Assembly: GCF_007830185.1 (NCBI RefSeq)
Contig: NZ_VLKZ01000007.1
Location: forward strand, 1-64,000
Direction of reading: 5' to 3'
DNA: 64,000 nucleotides
Source: Halalkalibacter nanhaiisediminis
GTDB taxonomy: Bacteria > Bacillota > Bacilli > Bacillales > Bacillaceae_D
Positions 27,681-37,297 of the stretch are shown here, in pieces. A program made the position numbers and the translations under genes. The notes under the pieces were generated by a model. It did no database searches. It was not told the DNA's origin and saw only the letters and a program-made list of their open reading frames with translations. The stretch's first letter is position 1. Each line of letters begins with the position of its first letter.

Positions 27681-28410
27681 AGTGGCGATCGTAACAGGTG
27701 CTTCTCGCGGGATTGGACGAGCAACAGCCATTGAATTAGCGCGCAACGGAGCAAATGTAGTAGTTAATTACGCTGGAAGTAAAGAAAAGGCAGAGCAAGT
27801 GGTCGTGGAAATTAAGGAGCTTGGTGTTGATGCGTTAGCGATTCAGGCTGACATTGCAAATAGTGAACAGGTTACAGAAATGGTGAAAGAGGCGATCGAT
27901 ACATTTGGTAGAGTCGATATCCTTGTTAATAATGCCGGAATTACAAAGGATAATCTCATCATGCGTATGAAAGAAGAAGAATGGGATGCGGTCATTAATA
28001 CGAATTTAAAAGGTGTCTTTAACTGTTCAAAAGCAGTGACTCGTCAAATGATGAAGCAACGATATGGAAGAATTATTAATGTAGCATCTGTTGTAGCTAC
28101 ATTAGGAAATGCTGGACAAGCTAATTATGTAGCAGCAAAAGCAGGTGTGATTGGATTAACGAAGACGATGGCACGAGAATTAGCAAATCGTAATATACAC
28201 GTTAATGCAGTTGCTCCAGGTTTCATTGAGACAGATATGACTGACGAGCTTGGGGAAGATGTAAAAGGTCAACTTCTAACGCAAATTCCACTTGCTACTC
28301 TTGGGAAACCTGAGCATATTGCAAGAGTTGTCCGTTTCCTAGCAAGTGCAGATGCTGATTATATGACTGGACAAACTTTACATGTCGACGGTGGGATGGT
28401 AATGCCGTAA
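27667..28410 (+). CDS. fabG: 3-oxoacyl-ACP reductase FabG
   Basis: 247 residues. NADPH-dependent reduction of beta-ketoacyl-ACP. Short-chain dehydrogenase motifs: TGASRGIG at 10-17, NNAG at 88-91, catalytic Ser141, Tyr154 and Lys158 (ANYVAAKAG). The start lies inside the fabD end, with GAAGGGGTGA as ribosome site. The acpP gene follows after 101 bases that carry an extra promoter. Confidence 0.97.
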   Translation: MLQGKVAIVTGASRGIGRATAIELARNGANVVVNYAGSKEKAEQVVVEIKELGVDALAIQADIANSEQVTEMVKEAIDTFGRVDILVNNAGITKDNLIMRMKEEEWDAVINTNLKGVFNCSKAVTRQMMKQRYGRIINVASVVATLGNAGQANYVAAKAGVIGLTKTMARELANRNIHVNAVAPGFIETDMTDELGEDVKGQLLTQIPLATLGKPEHIARVVRFLASADADYMTGQTLHVDGGMVMP

Positions 28411-28440
28411 GTAAGAGGGTCACTTGGGAGAAAAGAGAGC

Positions 28441-28469
28441 TTGACAGAAATCGTGTTCATCGGTAAAAT
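28441..28469 (+). promoter_or_regulatory. Sigma-A promoter of acpP
   Basis: TTGACA (28441-28446), 17-base spacer, TAAAAT (28464-28469), 43 bases before the acpP start. It would give acyl carrier protein extra expression beyond read-through from the fapR operon. No FapR box is seen near it. Confidence 0.7.
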
Positions 28470-28511
28470 TCTCCTAGCCTTCATCAAACCTTGAGAGGAG
28501 GTGAACGGAAC

Positions 28512-28745
28512 ATGGCAGATACATTATCACGTGTAACAAAAATTGTTGTTGATCGTCTTGGTGTAGAAGAGGCAGAAGTAAAACCTGAGGCTTCTTTTAA
28601 AGATGATTTAGGTGCAGATTCATTGGATGTAGTTGAACTTGTAATGGAACTTGAAGATGAGTTTGACTTAGAAATTTCTGATGAGGAAGCTGAGAAAATT
28701 GCGACTGTTGCTGATGTCGTTGATTACATAAACAGCCGTCAGTAA
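28512..28745 (+). CDS. acpP: Acyl carrier protein
   Basis: 77 residues, acidic. It carries growing acyl chains on 4-phosphopantetheine. The attachment Ser37 is in [14 protein letters not shown] 28512 has a perfect GAGAGGAGGTGA site and starts MADTLSRV; the frame is open 21 bases further upstream, but that part is the ribosome site. Followed by a terminator, so it ends the lipid cluster. Confidence 0.97.
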   Translation: MADTLSRVTKIVVDRLGVEEAEVKPEASFKDDLGADSLDVVELVMELEDEFDLEISDEEAEKIATVADVVDYINSRQ

Positions 28746-28752
28746 AAGAGTT

Positions 28753-28790
28753 AAGTCCCATGTGGTTGCGCCATATGGGACTTGCTTTTA
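28753..28790 (+). terminator. Rho-independent terminator after acpP
   Basis: AAGTCCCATGTGG pairs with CCATATGGGACTT (one G-U pair) around TTGCG, followed by GCTTTTA. Confidence 0.8.
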
Positions 28791-28885
28791 AAATGTGTAG
28801 TAAGCTTGGTTTGTGTGTCGTTTATCGTCTCTTGACGTAATAAACAATCGACGGTTACTAATTTTTTATGATGTTGGAGGTTACA

Positions 28886-29683
28886 ATGCCACAATCTTCG
28901 AAGTACCAACGTAAAGCGAAGTCCCATCAATCGAGTGATCGAAGACGGGCACCTAGAAAAATGATTTTAACAGAAGAACAGAAAAAGCAATTCGATGTCT
29001 TAATGGAACGTGTTGAGTTGACTTTTGAAAACCGAAAGCTCTTAATCCAAGCTTTCACGCATTCATCCTATGTGAATGAGCACCGAATTTATTCTTTTCA
29101 AGATAATGAGCGTTTAGAGTTTCTTGGAGATGCGGTTTTAGAGCTTGCGGTCTCTCAGTTTTTATTTAAAAAATTTACTGCAATGAGCGAAGGAGATATG
29201 ACTAAGCTTCGTGCTTCAATCGTTTGTGAACCTTCTCTTGCCCGCTTTGCACATGAGCTTCATTTTGGTGAAGTTGTGTTACTTGGAAAGGGAGAAGAAA
29301 TGACTGGTGGAAGAGCGCGCCCAGCCTTGCTTGCTGATGTGTTTGAAGCATTTATTGGCGCCTTGTATTTAGACCAAGGTCTTGAAATAGTTTACCAGTT
29401 CTTAAGCAAGACAATGTATCCAAAGATTAATGATGGTGCTTTTTCGCATATGATGGATTTCAAAAGTCAGCTACAAGAGTTCATTCAGCGTGATAATTTA
29501 GGACAAATCCAATATATTATTGTCCAAGAGCGTGGACCTGCACATAATCGTGAATTTGTCTCTGAAGTGCAGCTAAATGAATCAACACTCGGAATTGGGA
29601 CTGGGCGCTCTAAGAAAGAAGCTGAGCAGCATGCAGCACAACAAGCTTTGATGAAATTAAGTGAACAGGAAAAGCTTAAATAA
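28886..29683 (+). CDS. rnc: Ribonuclease III
   Basis: 265 residues. Cleaves double-stranded RNA, including rRNA precursors and scRNA. A basic N-terminal tail is followed by the catalytic domain with signature [13 protein letters not shown] from 74 (Glu78, Asp82), a second acidic pair in the [15 protein letters not shown] segment, and a C-terminal dsRNA-binding domain (from about 190). ATG 28886 is chosen from TTGGAGG, which starts 11 bases upstream. The TAA stop lies inside the shared terminator stem. Confidence 0.96.
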   Translation: MPQSSKYQRKAKSHQSSDRRRAPRKMILTEEQKKQFDVLMERVELTFENRKLLIQAFTHSSYVNEHRIYSFQDNERLEFLGDAVLELAVSQFLFKKFTAMSEGDMTKLRASIVCEPSLARFAHELHFGEVVLLGKGEEMTGGRARPALLADVFEAFIGALYLDQGLEIVYQFLSKTMYPKINDGAFSHMMDFKSQLQEFIQRDNLGQIQYIIVQERGPAHNREFVSEVQLNESTLGIGTGRSKKEAEQHAAQQALMKLSEQEKLK

Positions 29684-29724
29684 GAAAACGTCCTCTCCAT
29701 TTTATTTGAGAGGACGTTTTCTTA
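29681..29724. terminator. Bidirectional terminator between rnc and yfkK-like gene
   Basis: A perfect 17-bp stem, TAAGAAAACGTCCTCTC with its complement at 29708-29724, and a 10-base loop. Both stop codons (rnc TAA 29681-29683; minus-strand TAA 29724-29722) lie within the stem ends. Confidence 0.85.
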
Positions 29725-29943
29725 TTTGCGTAGTCGGCCAAGTTCAGACACAATTGCATCGAGTTCACTAACCGAAAATGAATTCTTTTTCTTGATCATT
29801 TCATAAATATCTCGTAAATCTTCATACTGATCGGTATCAAAGCTTTTGGAATTAAGAGCACCTGCATTGACAATTTGCAGTTTCTTTTTGATCTCTTCAA
29901 GCATAAACTCAATATTTTCGCGTTTGTTAGTCGTTAAATCCAT
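29722..29943 (-). CDS. yfkK: YfkK-like DUF1128 family protein
   Basis: 73 residues. Matches the Bacillus YfkK/UPF0435 (DUF1128) pattern: NIEFMLEEIKKKLQIVNAGAL, then DQYEDLRDIYEMIKKKNSFS and the end SELGRLRK. Function unknown; small, soluble, helical. A GAGTGAGG site precedes ATG. In B. subtilis yfkK is elsewhere on the chromosome, so here it has been placed, on the opposite strand, between rnc and smc. Its composition is like its neighbours, so recent foreign origin is not indicated. Confidence 0.88.
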   Translation of the reverse strand: MDLTTNKRENIEFMLEEIKKKLQIVNAGALNSKSFDTDQYEDLRDIYEMIKKKNSFSVSELDAIVSELGRLRK

Positions 29944-30026
29944 TTCCTCACTCCTATTTGCAACTAGATATTCTTATCGTATCATAGAGTGACATAGATG
30001 TCCTTAGTTTATAATTAAGAACTCGA

Positions 30027-30056
30027 TTGTTTAATCGGATGAATGTCTGATATTAT
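30027..30056 (+). promoter_or_regulatory. Putative sigma-A promoter of smc
   Basis: TTGTTT (30027-30032), 18-base spacer, TATTAT (30051-30056), about 60 bases before the smc start. A second AT-rich box (TAGAAT, near 30075) is an alternative. Confidence 0.4.
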
Positions 30057-30114
30057 AGATAAGCTTCATATGGTAGAATAGATAGGTTGTTAATCATGGT
30101 AAGGGGGAAAAAGT

Positions 30115-33100
30115 ATGTTCCTCAAACGACTTGAAGTCGTAGGATTCAAATCTTTTGCAGAACAAATTAATATTGATTTTGTTCCGGGTGTCACGGCAGT
30201 TGTCGGGCCAAACGGAAGCGGGAAAAGTAATATATCTGACAGTATACGATGGGTACTTGGTGAGCAATCAGCAAAGTCACTTCGAGGTTCAAAAATGGAG
30301 GACATTATTTTTGCTGGAAGTGATAGTCGCAAGCCACTTAATTATGCTGAGGTTAGTCTTGTTCTTGATAATGAGGACCAGCATCTTGCAATTGACTATA
30401 GCGAAGTGAGCGTGACGCGAAGAGTGTATCGTTCAGGTGATAGTGAATATTTAATCAATAAACAGCCTTGTCGTTTAAAGGATATCGTAGATTTATTTTT
30501 GGATTCTGGCTTAGGTCGAGAAGCCTATTCGATTATTGGACAAGGGAAGGTCGAAGAGATATTAAGTAATAAAGCTGAAGATCGTCGAGTGATCTTTGAA
30601 GAGGCCGCAGGTGTATTGAAATATAAGACACGCAAAGTAAAAGCGGAAAAGCGCTTAATTGAAACGCAAGACAACTTATTTCGGGTTGAGGATATTCTTC
30701 ATGAATTAGAAGATCAAGTTGAGCCCCTTCAAATTCAAGCTTCTATCGCGAAAGATTATTTGCAAAAACGCGAGGAATTAAAAGAAGTAGATATTGCTTT
30801 ACTCGTTCATGAAATTAATGAGCTTCATGGTCAGTGGGAAAATGAGAAAAAGAAATTAACTCGTGTTAGAGAACAGTTTGATGAGTATGAGAAAAAGCTA
30901 GAAGATATGGAACAGCAGCGTTTATCGTTACGAGAGAAAACAACTTTACTAGCAACCGAGTATAACCAAGCGCAGGAAGAACTCCTTTTCGAAAGTGAAG
31001 AGCTTGAAAAAAACGAAGGAAAGCGCCAAGTATTAAAAGAACGGAAGCGAAATGCTTCTCAAAATAAAGAACAATTAGAACGTGCTTTAAAAGATAAATC
31101 AGATCAATTTACCGCTATAAATCAAGAATGGCAAGCAGAAAAAGAGAAACTTGAACATGCGCGTAGCCAGTTAGAAGAGTTAGAAGAGCTCGTGTCAAAA
31201 AAACAATCTCTAATTAATCGAGCTAGCTCAAATAGGGAAGAAGAGATAGATCGCCTTAAGGCAGACTATATTGAGGTTCTAAATGAACAGGCAAGTATTC
31301 GAAATGAACGTCGCTATCTTGAAGAGCAGATCAGACAGCAAAGCGTGAAGCAAGAACGATTGATTTCTGAGAATGAGGGTTTGCTTACTAGTCGCACGGA
31401 ACTATTGGAGCGACTTAAGGAAGCGATACAAGAAGCCGACGAAAAGGAAAAAGATTTGGCGAAGGTTGGCGAAGATTATCGTAAGCTTTTGCGTCAGCAT
31501 GAAACGCAAAAAGAGCTCTATCATCAAAAAGAAACACAGCTCTATGAGACGTATCAAATCTTGCAGCGACTACAGTCCCGAGCGGATGTGTTAGAAGAGA
31601 TGCAAGCTGATTTCTCGGGGTTCTTTCACGGTGTAAAGGAAATACTGAAGGCTCGCGGGCAACTCCCAGGCGTGCTTGGCGCGGTTGCTGAATTGATTCA
31701 AGTGCCAAAGGATTATGAGACAGCCCTAGAAATTGCTTTAGGAGGGGCTTCACAGCATATCGTCATGGAATCTGAAGCTAATGCAAGAAAAGCGATTCAA
31801 TTTCTCAAACAAAATCGGATCGGTCGCGCGACATTTTTACCACTACCTGTCATGAAACCAAGGGAGATACCAGGCTTTCAATTACAGCAAATTGAAGGTC
31901 ACTCTGCTTTCATAGGTGTCGCGGCCTCTTTATTATCTTTTGACAAAAAATATGAGAACGTCATCTTTCATTTGCTTGGGCATGTCATCATCGCAAATGA
32001 TTTACAAGGAGCCAATGAGCTAGCGAAAATAACGGGACATCGCTTTCGAGTTGTTACGCTGGACGGTGACGTTGTAAATCCAGGAGGCTCGATGACAGGG
32101 GGGGCGATGAAACAAAAGCAAACCCCATTGCTCGGTAGAAAGCGTGAACTTGAAGAGTTACAAGAGAAACTTATGACACTTACTAGTATTGCTGAAAATT
32201 TAGAGCAAGAAGTAAAGCAATTAAAAGACAAAAATGGAGCAGAAGAACTAGCACTTGAAGATCTTCGTACAAGCGGAGAAGAGGCTCGTCACATTGCTCA
32301 AGTTGCAAAAGCGAATGTACGTGATCTTGAACGAGAAGTCGAACTTTCACAGGATCAATTCTCGAGATTTGATCGCGACAAAGCAGGTTTTGCGGAAGAT
32401 ATTGAACGAATCCAAACTCGTCTTACACAACTTGAAGTAACATATGAGGAAACGACTAAACAAGCCGAGCAGCTAGAGCAAGAAGTGAAGCGGCTTGAAG
32501 TTGAGCAAGTTGAGCAGCGTCAATCTAGGGAAACATTACAAGAAGAACTCACTACGGATAAGATTGCACTTGCAACAGCAAAGGAACGATTCTCTTCGAT
32601 CAAAGAACAGACGAAGCGCTTAAGTGCAGCTAAATCGCTATTAGAAAGTGAGCTTACAGAGCTTCGCGACCATTTTGAATTGGTAGTTGGCGAAATATCT
32701 GATCGTTCAGGTGGAGAAAGTAGCCTAGAAGAACGGATTGAACGAAGCCGTATGAAAAAGCAGGAGCTTACCGAACGAATAATGAAGATGAAGCAGGAAA
32801 GACATGCTCTTGATGAAGCATATGTCAAGCTTGAACAAGCTCTTAAAAAGCAGCAAGGTGACCATTCATACGTGGCAAATGAGTGTCGCCAAATTGAAGT
32901 GAAGGTCAATCGAATGGATGTAGATCTCGATAATCGTTTGAATCATCTTCGTGAGGAATATGAGCTCTCCTTTGAAGCGGCAAGCATGCAGCACAAGCTT
33001 CAAATAGACCCTGAGGAAGCAAGAACAAAGGTGAAGCTCATTAAATTGGCGATTGAAGAGCTTGGGACAGTTAATCTTGGAGCAATCGAGGAATACGAAC

Positions 33101-33678
33101 GAGTTCGCGAGCGTTTTGACTTTTTAAATGAGCAACGCCAGGATTTACAGGATGCCAAAACGACTTTACATGACGTCATTGCAGAAATGGACCAAGAGAT
33201 GACTAGACGTTTTCATGAGACATATATACAAATTCGCGCTCATTTCCAAAAGATTTTCAAGCAATTGTTTGGCGGAGGTGAGGCTGATTTAGTATTAACT
33301 GAGCCAGATAACTTGCTTAGTACAGGTGTGGAAATTTTAGCGAGACCCCCAGGAAAGAAAATGCAAAACCTCGCACTATTATCTGGTGGGGAGCGGGCAT
33401 TAACAGCAATTGGCCTGTTGTTTGCGATTTTACGTGTCCGTCCAGTACCTTTTTGTGTTCTTGATGAGGTGGAAGCAGCGCTTGATGAAGCGAACGTTAG
33501 CCGCTTTGCTCATTTCCTGAAGGATTTCAGTGCAGCGACACAATTTATTGTCATTACACACCGAAAAGGAACGATGGAAGAAGCGGACGTTCTCTATGGT
33601 GTAACGATGCAGGAATCAGGAGTGTCGAGACTCGTTTCAGTTAAACTAGAAGAAACAAAACAATTAGTGGAAAGCTAG
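30115..33678 (+). CDS. smc: Chromosome segregation protein SMC
   Basis: 1187 residues (B. subtilis 1186). ATPase of the condensin complex with ScpA and ScpB. Head N-part with Walker A GPNGSGKSN at 31-39; two long coiled coils (about 170-495 and 675-1020) around the hinge (about 505-670, GVLGAVAELIQVPKDYE then DGDVVNPGGSMTGGA); C-part of the head with signature LSGGERALTA (Ser1090) and Walker B Asp1117-Glu1118 in LDEVEAALDE. GGGGG precedes ATG. Followed at once by ftsY, as in B. subtilis. Confidence 0.97.
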   Translation: MFLKRLEVVGFKSFAEQINIDFVPGVTAVVGPNGSGKSNISDSIRWVLGEQSAKSLRGSKMEDIIFAGSDSRKPLNYAEVSLVLDNEDQHLAIDYSEVSVTRRVYRSGDSEYLINKQPCRLKDIVDLFLDSGLGREAYSIIGQGKVEEILSNKAEDRRVIFEEAAGVLKYKTRKVKAEKRLIETQDNLFRVEDILHELEDQVEPLQIQASIAKDYLQKREELKEVDIALLVHEINELHGQWENEKKKLTRVREQFDEYEKKLEDMEQQRLSLREKTTLLATEYNQAQEELLFESEELEKNEGKRQVLKERKRNASQNKEQLERALKDKSDQFTAINQEWQAEKEKLEHARSQLEELEELVSKKQSLINRASSNREEEIDRLKADYIEVLNEQASIRNERRYLEEQIRQQSVKQERLISENEGLLTSRTELLERLKEAIQEADEKEKDLAKVGEDYRKLLRQHETQKELYHQKETQLYETYQILQRLQSRADVLEEMQADFSGFFHGVKEILKARGQLPGVLGAVAELIQVPKDYETALEIALGGASQHIVMESEANARKAIQFLKQNRIGRATFLPLPVMKPREIPGFQLQQIEGHSAFIGVAASLLSFDKKYENVIFHLLGHVIIANDLQGANELAKITGHRFRVVTLDGDVVNPGGSMTGGAMKQKQTPLLGRKRELEELQEKLMTLTSIAENLEQEVKQLKDKNGAEELALEDLRTSGEEARHIAQVAKANVRDLEREVELSQDQFSRFDRDKAGFAEDIERIQTRLTQLEVTYEETTKQAEQLEQEVKRLEVEQVEQRQSRETLQEELTTDKIALATAKERFSSIKEQTKRLSAAKSLLESELTELRDHFELVVGEISDRSGGESSLEERIERSRMKKQELTERIMKMKQERHALDEAYVKLEQALKKQQGDHSYVANECRQIEVKVNRMDVDLDNRLNHLREEYELSFEAASMQHKLQIDPEEARTKVKLIKLAIEELGTVNLGAIEEYERVRERFDFLNEQRQDLQDAKTTLHDVIAEMDQEMTRRFHETYIQIRAHFQKIFKQLFGGGEADLVLTEPDNLLSTGVEILARPPGKKMQNLALLSGGERALTAIGLLFAILRVRPVPFCVLDEVEAALDEANVSRFAHFLKDFSAATQFIVITHRKGTMEEADVLYGVTMQESGVSRLVSVKLEETKQLVES

Positions 33679-33687
33679 GTGACGAAT

Positions 33688-34683
33688 ATGAGCTTTTTTA
33701 AGAAATTAAAAGAAAAAATTACGAATCAGACGACCGAGGTAACAGATAAATTTAAACAAGGATTAGAAAAAACGAGAGATTCCTTTGTCGGTCGCATGAA
33801 TGAACTTGTGTACCGGTATCGAAAAGTAGATGAAGATTTTTTCGAGGAATTAGAAGAACTGTTAATTAGTGCAGATGTTGGTGTCACGACGGTGATGGAG
33901 CTTATTGATGAGTTAAAGGATGAAGTTCGCTTACGAAATATTAAGGATACAAAAGAGATCCAACCCGTTATTTCAGAAAAGCTTGCTGAGTTACTTGAAA
34001 AAGAGGGGGATGATGTATCTCTCAACCTTCAAGAATCGGGTATGACTGTTATCCTAGTTGTTGGTGTGAATGGAGTCGGAAAAACAACAAGTATTGGTAA
34101 GCTTGCGCATCACTTAAAGCAGCAAGGGAAATCTGTGATGATGGCTGCGGGTGATACATTCCGTGCAGGAGCCATTGAACAGCTTGAAGTATGGGGAGAG
34201 CGTGTCGGCGTAGATGTCATTAAGCAACAAGCTGGGTCGGACCCTGCAGCCGTCATGTATGATGCTCTTCAAGCAGCTAAAGCACGTAAGATCGATGTTT
34301 TACTTTGTGATACAGCAGGACGACTTCAAAACAAAGTAAACTTAATGAATGAACTGGAGAAGGTAAAGCGGATCATTGAACGTGAAGTTCCTGGAGCACC
34401 TCATGAAGTTCTACTTGTTCTTGATGCAACAACTGGTCAAAATGCGATGTCACAAGCAAAGACGTTCGGTCAATCAACAGATGTATCGGGTATTGTCTTA
34501 ACGAAGCTTGACGGAACGGCTAAAGGTGGGATTGTTCTAGCGATTCGTCATGAGCTTGACATTCCTGTGAAATTTATCGGACTTGGTGAAAAGGTTGACG
34601 ATCTGCAACCGTTTGATGCGGAACAATTTGTGTATGGATTGTTTAAAGATGTCCTAGAAGCAGAACAGGAAGATAGTCAATAA
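33688..34683 (+). CDS. ftsY: Signal recognition particle receptor FtsY
   Basis: 331 residues. SRP receptor GTPase that docks Ffh-bound ribosomes at the membrane. Short basic N-terminus, N domain helices, G domain with GVNGVGKTT at 126-134, DTAGR, TKLDG and GLGEKVDDL. GTG 33679 directly after the smc stop is in frame, but ATG 33688 has TAGGTGA at the right distance and gives MSFFKKLKEK. Forms a unit with smc. Confidence 0.96.
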   Translation: MSFFKKLKEKITNQTTEVTDKFKQGLEKTRDSFVGRMNELVYRYRKVDEDFFEELEELLISADVGVTTVMELIDELKDEVRLRNIKDTKEIQPVISEKLAELLEKEGDDVSLNLQESGMTVILVVGVNGVGKTTSIGKLAHHLKQQGKSVMMAAGDTFRAGAIEQLEVWGERVGVDVIKQQAGSDPAAVMYDALQAAKARKIDVLLCDTAGRLQNKVNLMNELEKVKRIIEREVPGAPHEVLLVLDATTGQNAMSQAKTFGQSTDVSGIVLTKLDGTAKGGIVLAIRHELDIPVKFIGLGEKVDDLQPFDAEQFVYGLFKDVLEAEQEDSQ

Positions 34684-34772
34684 GAAAGCGACGAGGCTCT
34701 GCTAGTAGGATGAAATCTAATATAGGATAGAAACTTGTTTAGGTATAAGTGATCCTTTGTTAAGAAAAAAAC

Positions 34773-34801
34773 TTGACAGTATCGAAGCGATGTTGTAACA
34801 T
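34773..34801 (+). promoter_or_regulatory. Sigma-A promoter of ylxM-ffh
   Basis: TTGACA (34773-34778), 17-base spacer, TAACAT (34796-34801), 43 bases before the ylxM start. Confidence 0.65.
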
Positions 34802-34843
34802 GATATCTCGTAAAGGGAAATCACTTAACAAGGGGTTGGTTAT

Positions 34844-35173
34844 GTGTTGGAGAAGACGCTCCGAATGAATCTTTTATTCGATTTCTATCAATCCTTGCTA
34901 ACACAGAAGCAGAGTAAATATATGTCCTTGTATTATTTGGATGATTTCTCTTTAGGTGAGATTGCCGAGGAGTTTGATATTAGTCGACAAGCTGTTTATG
35001 ATAATATTAAGCGAACAGAAGCAATGCTCGAGGAATATGAGAGCAAGTTGAAGCTTCTTTCTAAGTTTGAGAAGCGTTCAGAACTTGTCGCTCAAATGAA
35101 GCAGGCAATCGAAAGCAATGCGACTCCTGAAGAGATCATGTCAATGCTTGACTCTCTTGAGAAATTGGATTAG
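34844..35173 (+). CDS. ylxM: Putative DNA-binding protein YlxM, SRP-associated
   Basis: 109 residues. UPF0122/YlxM family; a helix-turn-helix protein always next to ffh and in some species part of SRP function. Family core: [37 protein letters not shown] and [12 protein letters not shown] 34844 (or TTG 34847) is the start; AAGGGG lies about 8 bases upstream, and the LEKT N-terminus matches B. subtilis. ffh follows after 11 bases containing AGGAGG. Confidence 0.92.
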   Translation: MLEKTLRMNLLFDFYQSLLTQKQSKYMSLYYLDDFSLGEIAEEFDISRQAVYDNIKRTEAMLEEYESKLKLLSKFEKRSELVAQMKQAIESNATPEEIMSMLDSLEKLD

Positions 35174-35184
35174 GAGGCGACAAC

Positions 35185-36543
35185 ATGGCATTTGAAGGTT
35201 TAGCGGAGCGACTGCAAGATACATTAACAAAAATTCGTGGTAAAGGAAAAGTAAGCGAACAAGACATCAAAGATATGATGCGTGAAGTTCGGCTCGCTTT
35301 ACTAGAAGCGGATGTTAACTTTAAAGTTGTGAAGCAATTTATTGCAAGTGTGAAAGAAAAGGCACTTGGGCAAGAAGTGATGAAAAGCTTAACGCCAGGT
35401 CAACAAGTCATTAAGGTGGTTAATGAAGAATTAACGGCTTTAATGGGGGGCGAGCAAAGCAAAATCGCAGTAGCACAAAAGTCGCCAACTGTTGTGATGA
35501 TGGTCGGCCTTCAAGGTGCAGGTAAGACAACAACGACGGCAAAGCTGGCAAATCATTTACGCAAGAAGCATAATCGCAATCCGTTGCTTGTCGCGGCTGA
35601 TATTTACCGTCCAGCGGCCATAAAGCAGCTAGAAACACTAGGCAAACAGTTAAATATGCCAGTCTTTTCTTTAGGAGATCAAGTCAGCCCTGTTGAAATT
35701 GCTAAACAAGCAATTTCAAAGGCAAAGGAAGAGCATCATGATTATGTGCTGATTGATACAGCAGGTCGTTTGCATATTGATGAAACCTTAATGGATGAGT
35801 TGAAGCAAGTAAAAGAGCTAGCTAAACCAGATGAAATTTTACTTGTTGTTGATGCAATGACTGGTCAAGATGCTGTGAATGTGGCAGAGAGCTTCAATGA
35901 ACAGCTTGATGTGACTGGTGTCGTCCTTACAAAACTTGACGGGGATACTCGTGGTGGGGCAGCTATTTCAGTTAAAGCTGTGACAAATACACCAATTAAG
36001 TTTGTCGGGATGGGCGAAAAAATTGATCAACTTGAGCCTTTTCATCCAGAGCGTATGGCATCACGAATACTTGGTATGGGTGATGTGCTTACACTTATTG
36101 AAAAAGCACAGTCGAATGTTGATGAAGAAAAGGTTAGAGAGCTTGAGAAAAAAATGCGGAATATGGATTTCACATTTGATGATTTCCTTGAGCAGCTAGA
36201 TCAAGTTCGTAATATGGGTCCACTTGATGAAATACTTGGTATGATACCAGGCTTGAACAAAGCTAAAGGTATGAAGGATTTACAAGTAGATGACAAGCAA
36301 ATTGGTAAGGTCGAGGCGATCGTTCGGTCCATGACAAAAAAGGAAAAGCAAGATCCAAGTATCATGAACGCAAGTAGACGCCGTAGAATTGCAAATGGTA
36401 GTGGTACGACAATTCAAGATGTCAACCGACTATTAAAGCAATTTGAAGACATGAAGAAAATGATGAAACAAATGACCGGTATGACCTCAGGTAAAGGAAA
36501 GAAACGAGGAAAAGGTCTTGGTGGCTTTAAGCTTCCATTTTAA
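35185..36543 (+). CDS. ffh: Signal recognition particle protein Ffh
   Basis: 452 residues. The SRP54 homologue that binds signal sequences and SRP RNA. N domain, G domain with GLQGAGKTT at 108-116, DTAGR, TKLDGD, and a Met-rich M domain from about 300 ending in a basic tail (KGKKRGKGLGGFKLPF). Directly after ylxM with TAGGAGG. The rpsP promoter follows. Confidence 0.97.
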   Translation: MAFEGLAERLQDTLTKIRGKGKVSEQDIKDMMREVRLALLEADVNFKVVKQFIASVKEKALGQEVMKSLTPGQQVIKVVNEELTALMGGEQSKIAVAQKSPTVVMMVGLQGAGKTTTTAKLANHLRKKHNRNPLLVAADIYRPAAIKQLETLGKQLNMPVFSLGDQVSPVEIAKQAISKAKEEHHDYVLIDTAGRLHIDETLMDELKQVKELAKPDEILLVVDAMTGQDAVNVAESFNEQLDVTGVVLTKLDGDTRGGAAISVKAVTNTPIKFVGMGEKIDQLEPFHPERMASRILGMGDVLTLIEKAQSNVDEEKVRELEKKMRNMDFTFDDFLEQLDQVRNMGPLDEILGMIPGLNKAKGMKDLQVDDKQIGKVEAIVRSMTKKEKQDPSIMNASRRRRIANGSGTTIQDVNRLLKQFEDMKKMMKQMTGMTSGKGKKRGKGLGGFKLPF

Positions 36544-36564
36544 AACTGAAGTCCTTTTTTCTAG

Positions 36565-36593
36565 TTGATAACTAGAAAAATTGATGATATTAT
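36565..36593 (+). promoter_or_regulatory. Sigma-A promoter of rpsP
   Basis: TTGATA (36565-36570), 17-base spacer, TATTAT (36588-36593), 39 bases before the rpsP start. The -35 overlaps a small TTTCTAGTT/AACTAGAAA hairpin that may end ffh transcription. Confidence 0.6.
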
Positions 36594-36631
36594 AAACTAT
36601 TGTGTGAAATATTTTTGGAGGTGTCCCACGA

Positions 36632-36904
36632 ATGGCAGTAAAAATTCGTTTAAAGCGTATGGGTTCAAATAAGGCCCCATTCTATCGTGTAGTAGTAGCA
36701 GATTCTCGCGCACCGCGTGACGGTCGTTTCATCGAAGAGATTGGAACGTACAACCCATTAACTCAACCAGCTAAGGTTGACATTGCTGAGGAAAAAGCTC
36801 TTGACTGGATGCTTAAAGGTGCAAAGCCTTCTGATACAGTTCGTAATCTTTTCTCTAAAGCTGGGTTAATGGAAAAGCTTCACAACGCAAAAAACCAGAA
36901 GTAA
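36632..36904 (+). CDS. rpsP: 30S ribosomal protein S16
   Basis: 90 residues, full length. [19 protein letters not shown] followed by [18 protein letters not shown] is the S16 signature. Small-subunit assembly protein. TTGGAGGTG precedes ATG. Followed by khpA 25 bases later, the conserved rpsP-ylqC pair. Confidence 0.98.
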   Translation: MAVKIRLKRMGSNKAPFYRVVVADSRAPRDGRFIEEIGTYNPLTQPAKVDIAEEKALDWMLKGAKPSDTVRNLFSKAGLMEKLHNAKNQK

Positions 36905-36929
36905 TTAATTCTTCCAAAAGGAGAATCGC

Positions 36930-37160
36930 ATGAAGGCGTTAGTTGAACACATTGTAAAAGCACTTGTGGATCAGCCTGAACATGTTCAAGTTGAAGAGGT
37001 ACAAGAAGGACAAACCCTTTGTTTACGATTAACTGTTCATCCTGATGATATTGGGAAGGTTATTGGTAAGCAAGGTCGGACCGCTAAAGCGATACGCTCG
37101 GTATTAATTGCCGCAGCACCGTCGCAGTACAAGCGAGTGCGATTAGACATCGTGGATTAG
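36930..37160 (+). CDS. khpA: KH-domain RNA-binding protein KhpA (YlqC)
   Basis: 76 residues, one KH domain. The GxxG loop is GKQG at 46-49 in IGKVIGKQGRTAKAIR. KhpA pairs with KhpB (Jag/EloR) in other Firmicutes to bind RNA and influence cell elongation; the partner is not in this window. AAAGGAG precedes ATG. A terminator follows. Confidence 0.95.
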   Translation: MKALVEHIVKALVDQPEHVQVEEVQEGQTLCLRLTVHPDDIGKVIGKQGRTAKAIRSVLIAAAPSQYKRVRLDIVD

Positions 37161-37169
37161 CAACGCAGA

Positions 37170-37202
37170 AAAAAGGGTGAGGGGAAACCTCTCCCTTTTT
37201 CT
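37170..37202 (+). terminator. Rho-independent terminator after khpA
   Basis: AAAAAGGGTGAGG pairs with CCTCTCCCTTTTT (one T-T mismatch) around GGAAA, followed by T and C. Confidence 0.8.
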
Positions 37203-37209
37203 ATTGGTT

Positions 37210-37239
37210 TTGACCAAATGTAAGACTGATAGCTATAAT
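37210..37239 (+). promoter_or_regulatory. Sigma-A promoter of ylqD-rimM-trmD
   Basis: TTGACC (37210-37215), 18-base spacer, perfect TATAAT (37234-37239), about 60 bases before ylqD. The -35 sits inside a perfect TTGGT-TTTG-ACCAA inverted repeat (37204-37217), a possible regulatory site. Confidence 0.65.
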
Positions 37240-37297
37240 CTTTGTAAAGGATAAAGGATTGCCTTCGTTCTGAAAAAGAAACACAAAGAGGTGTATT

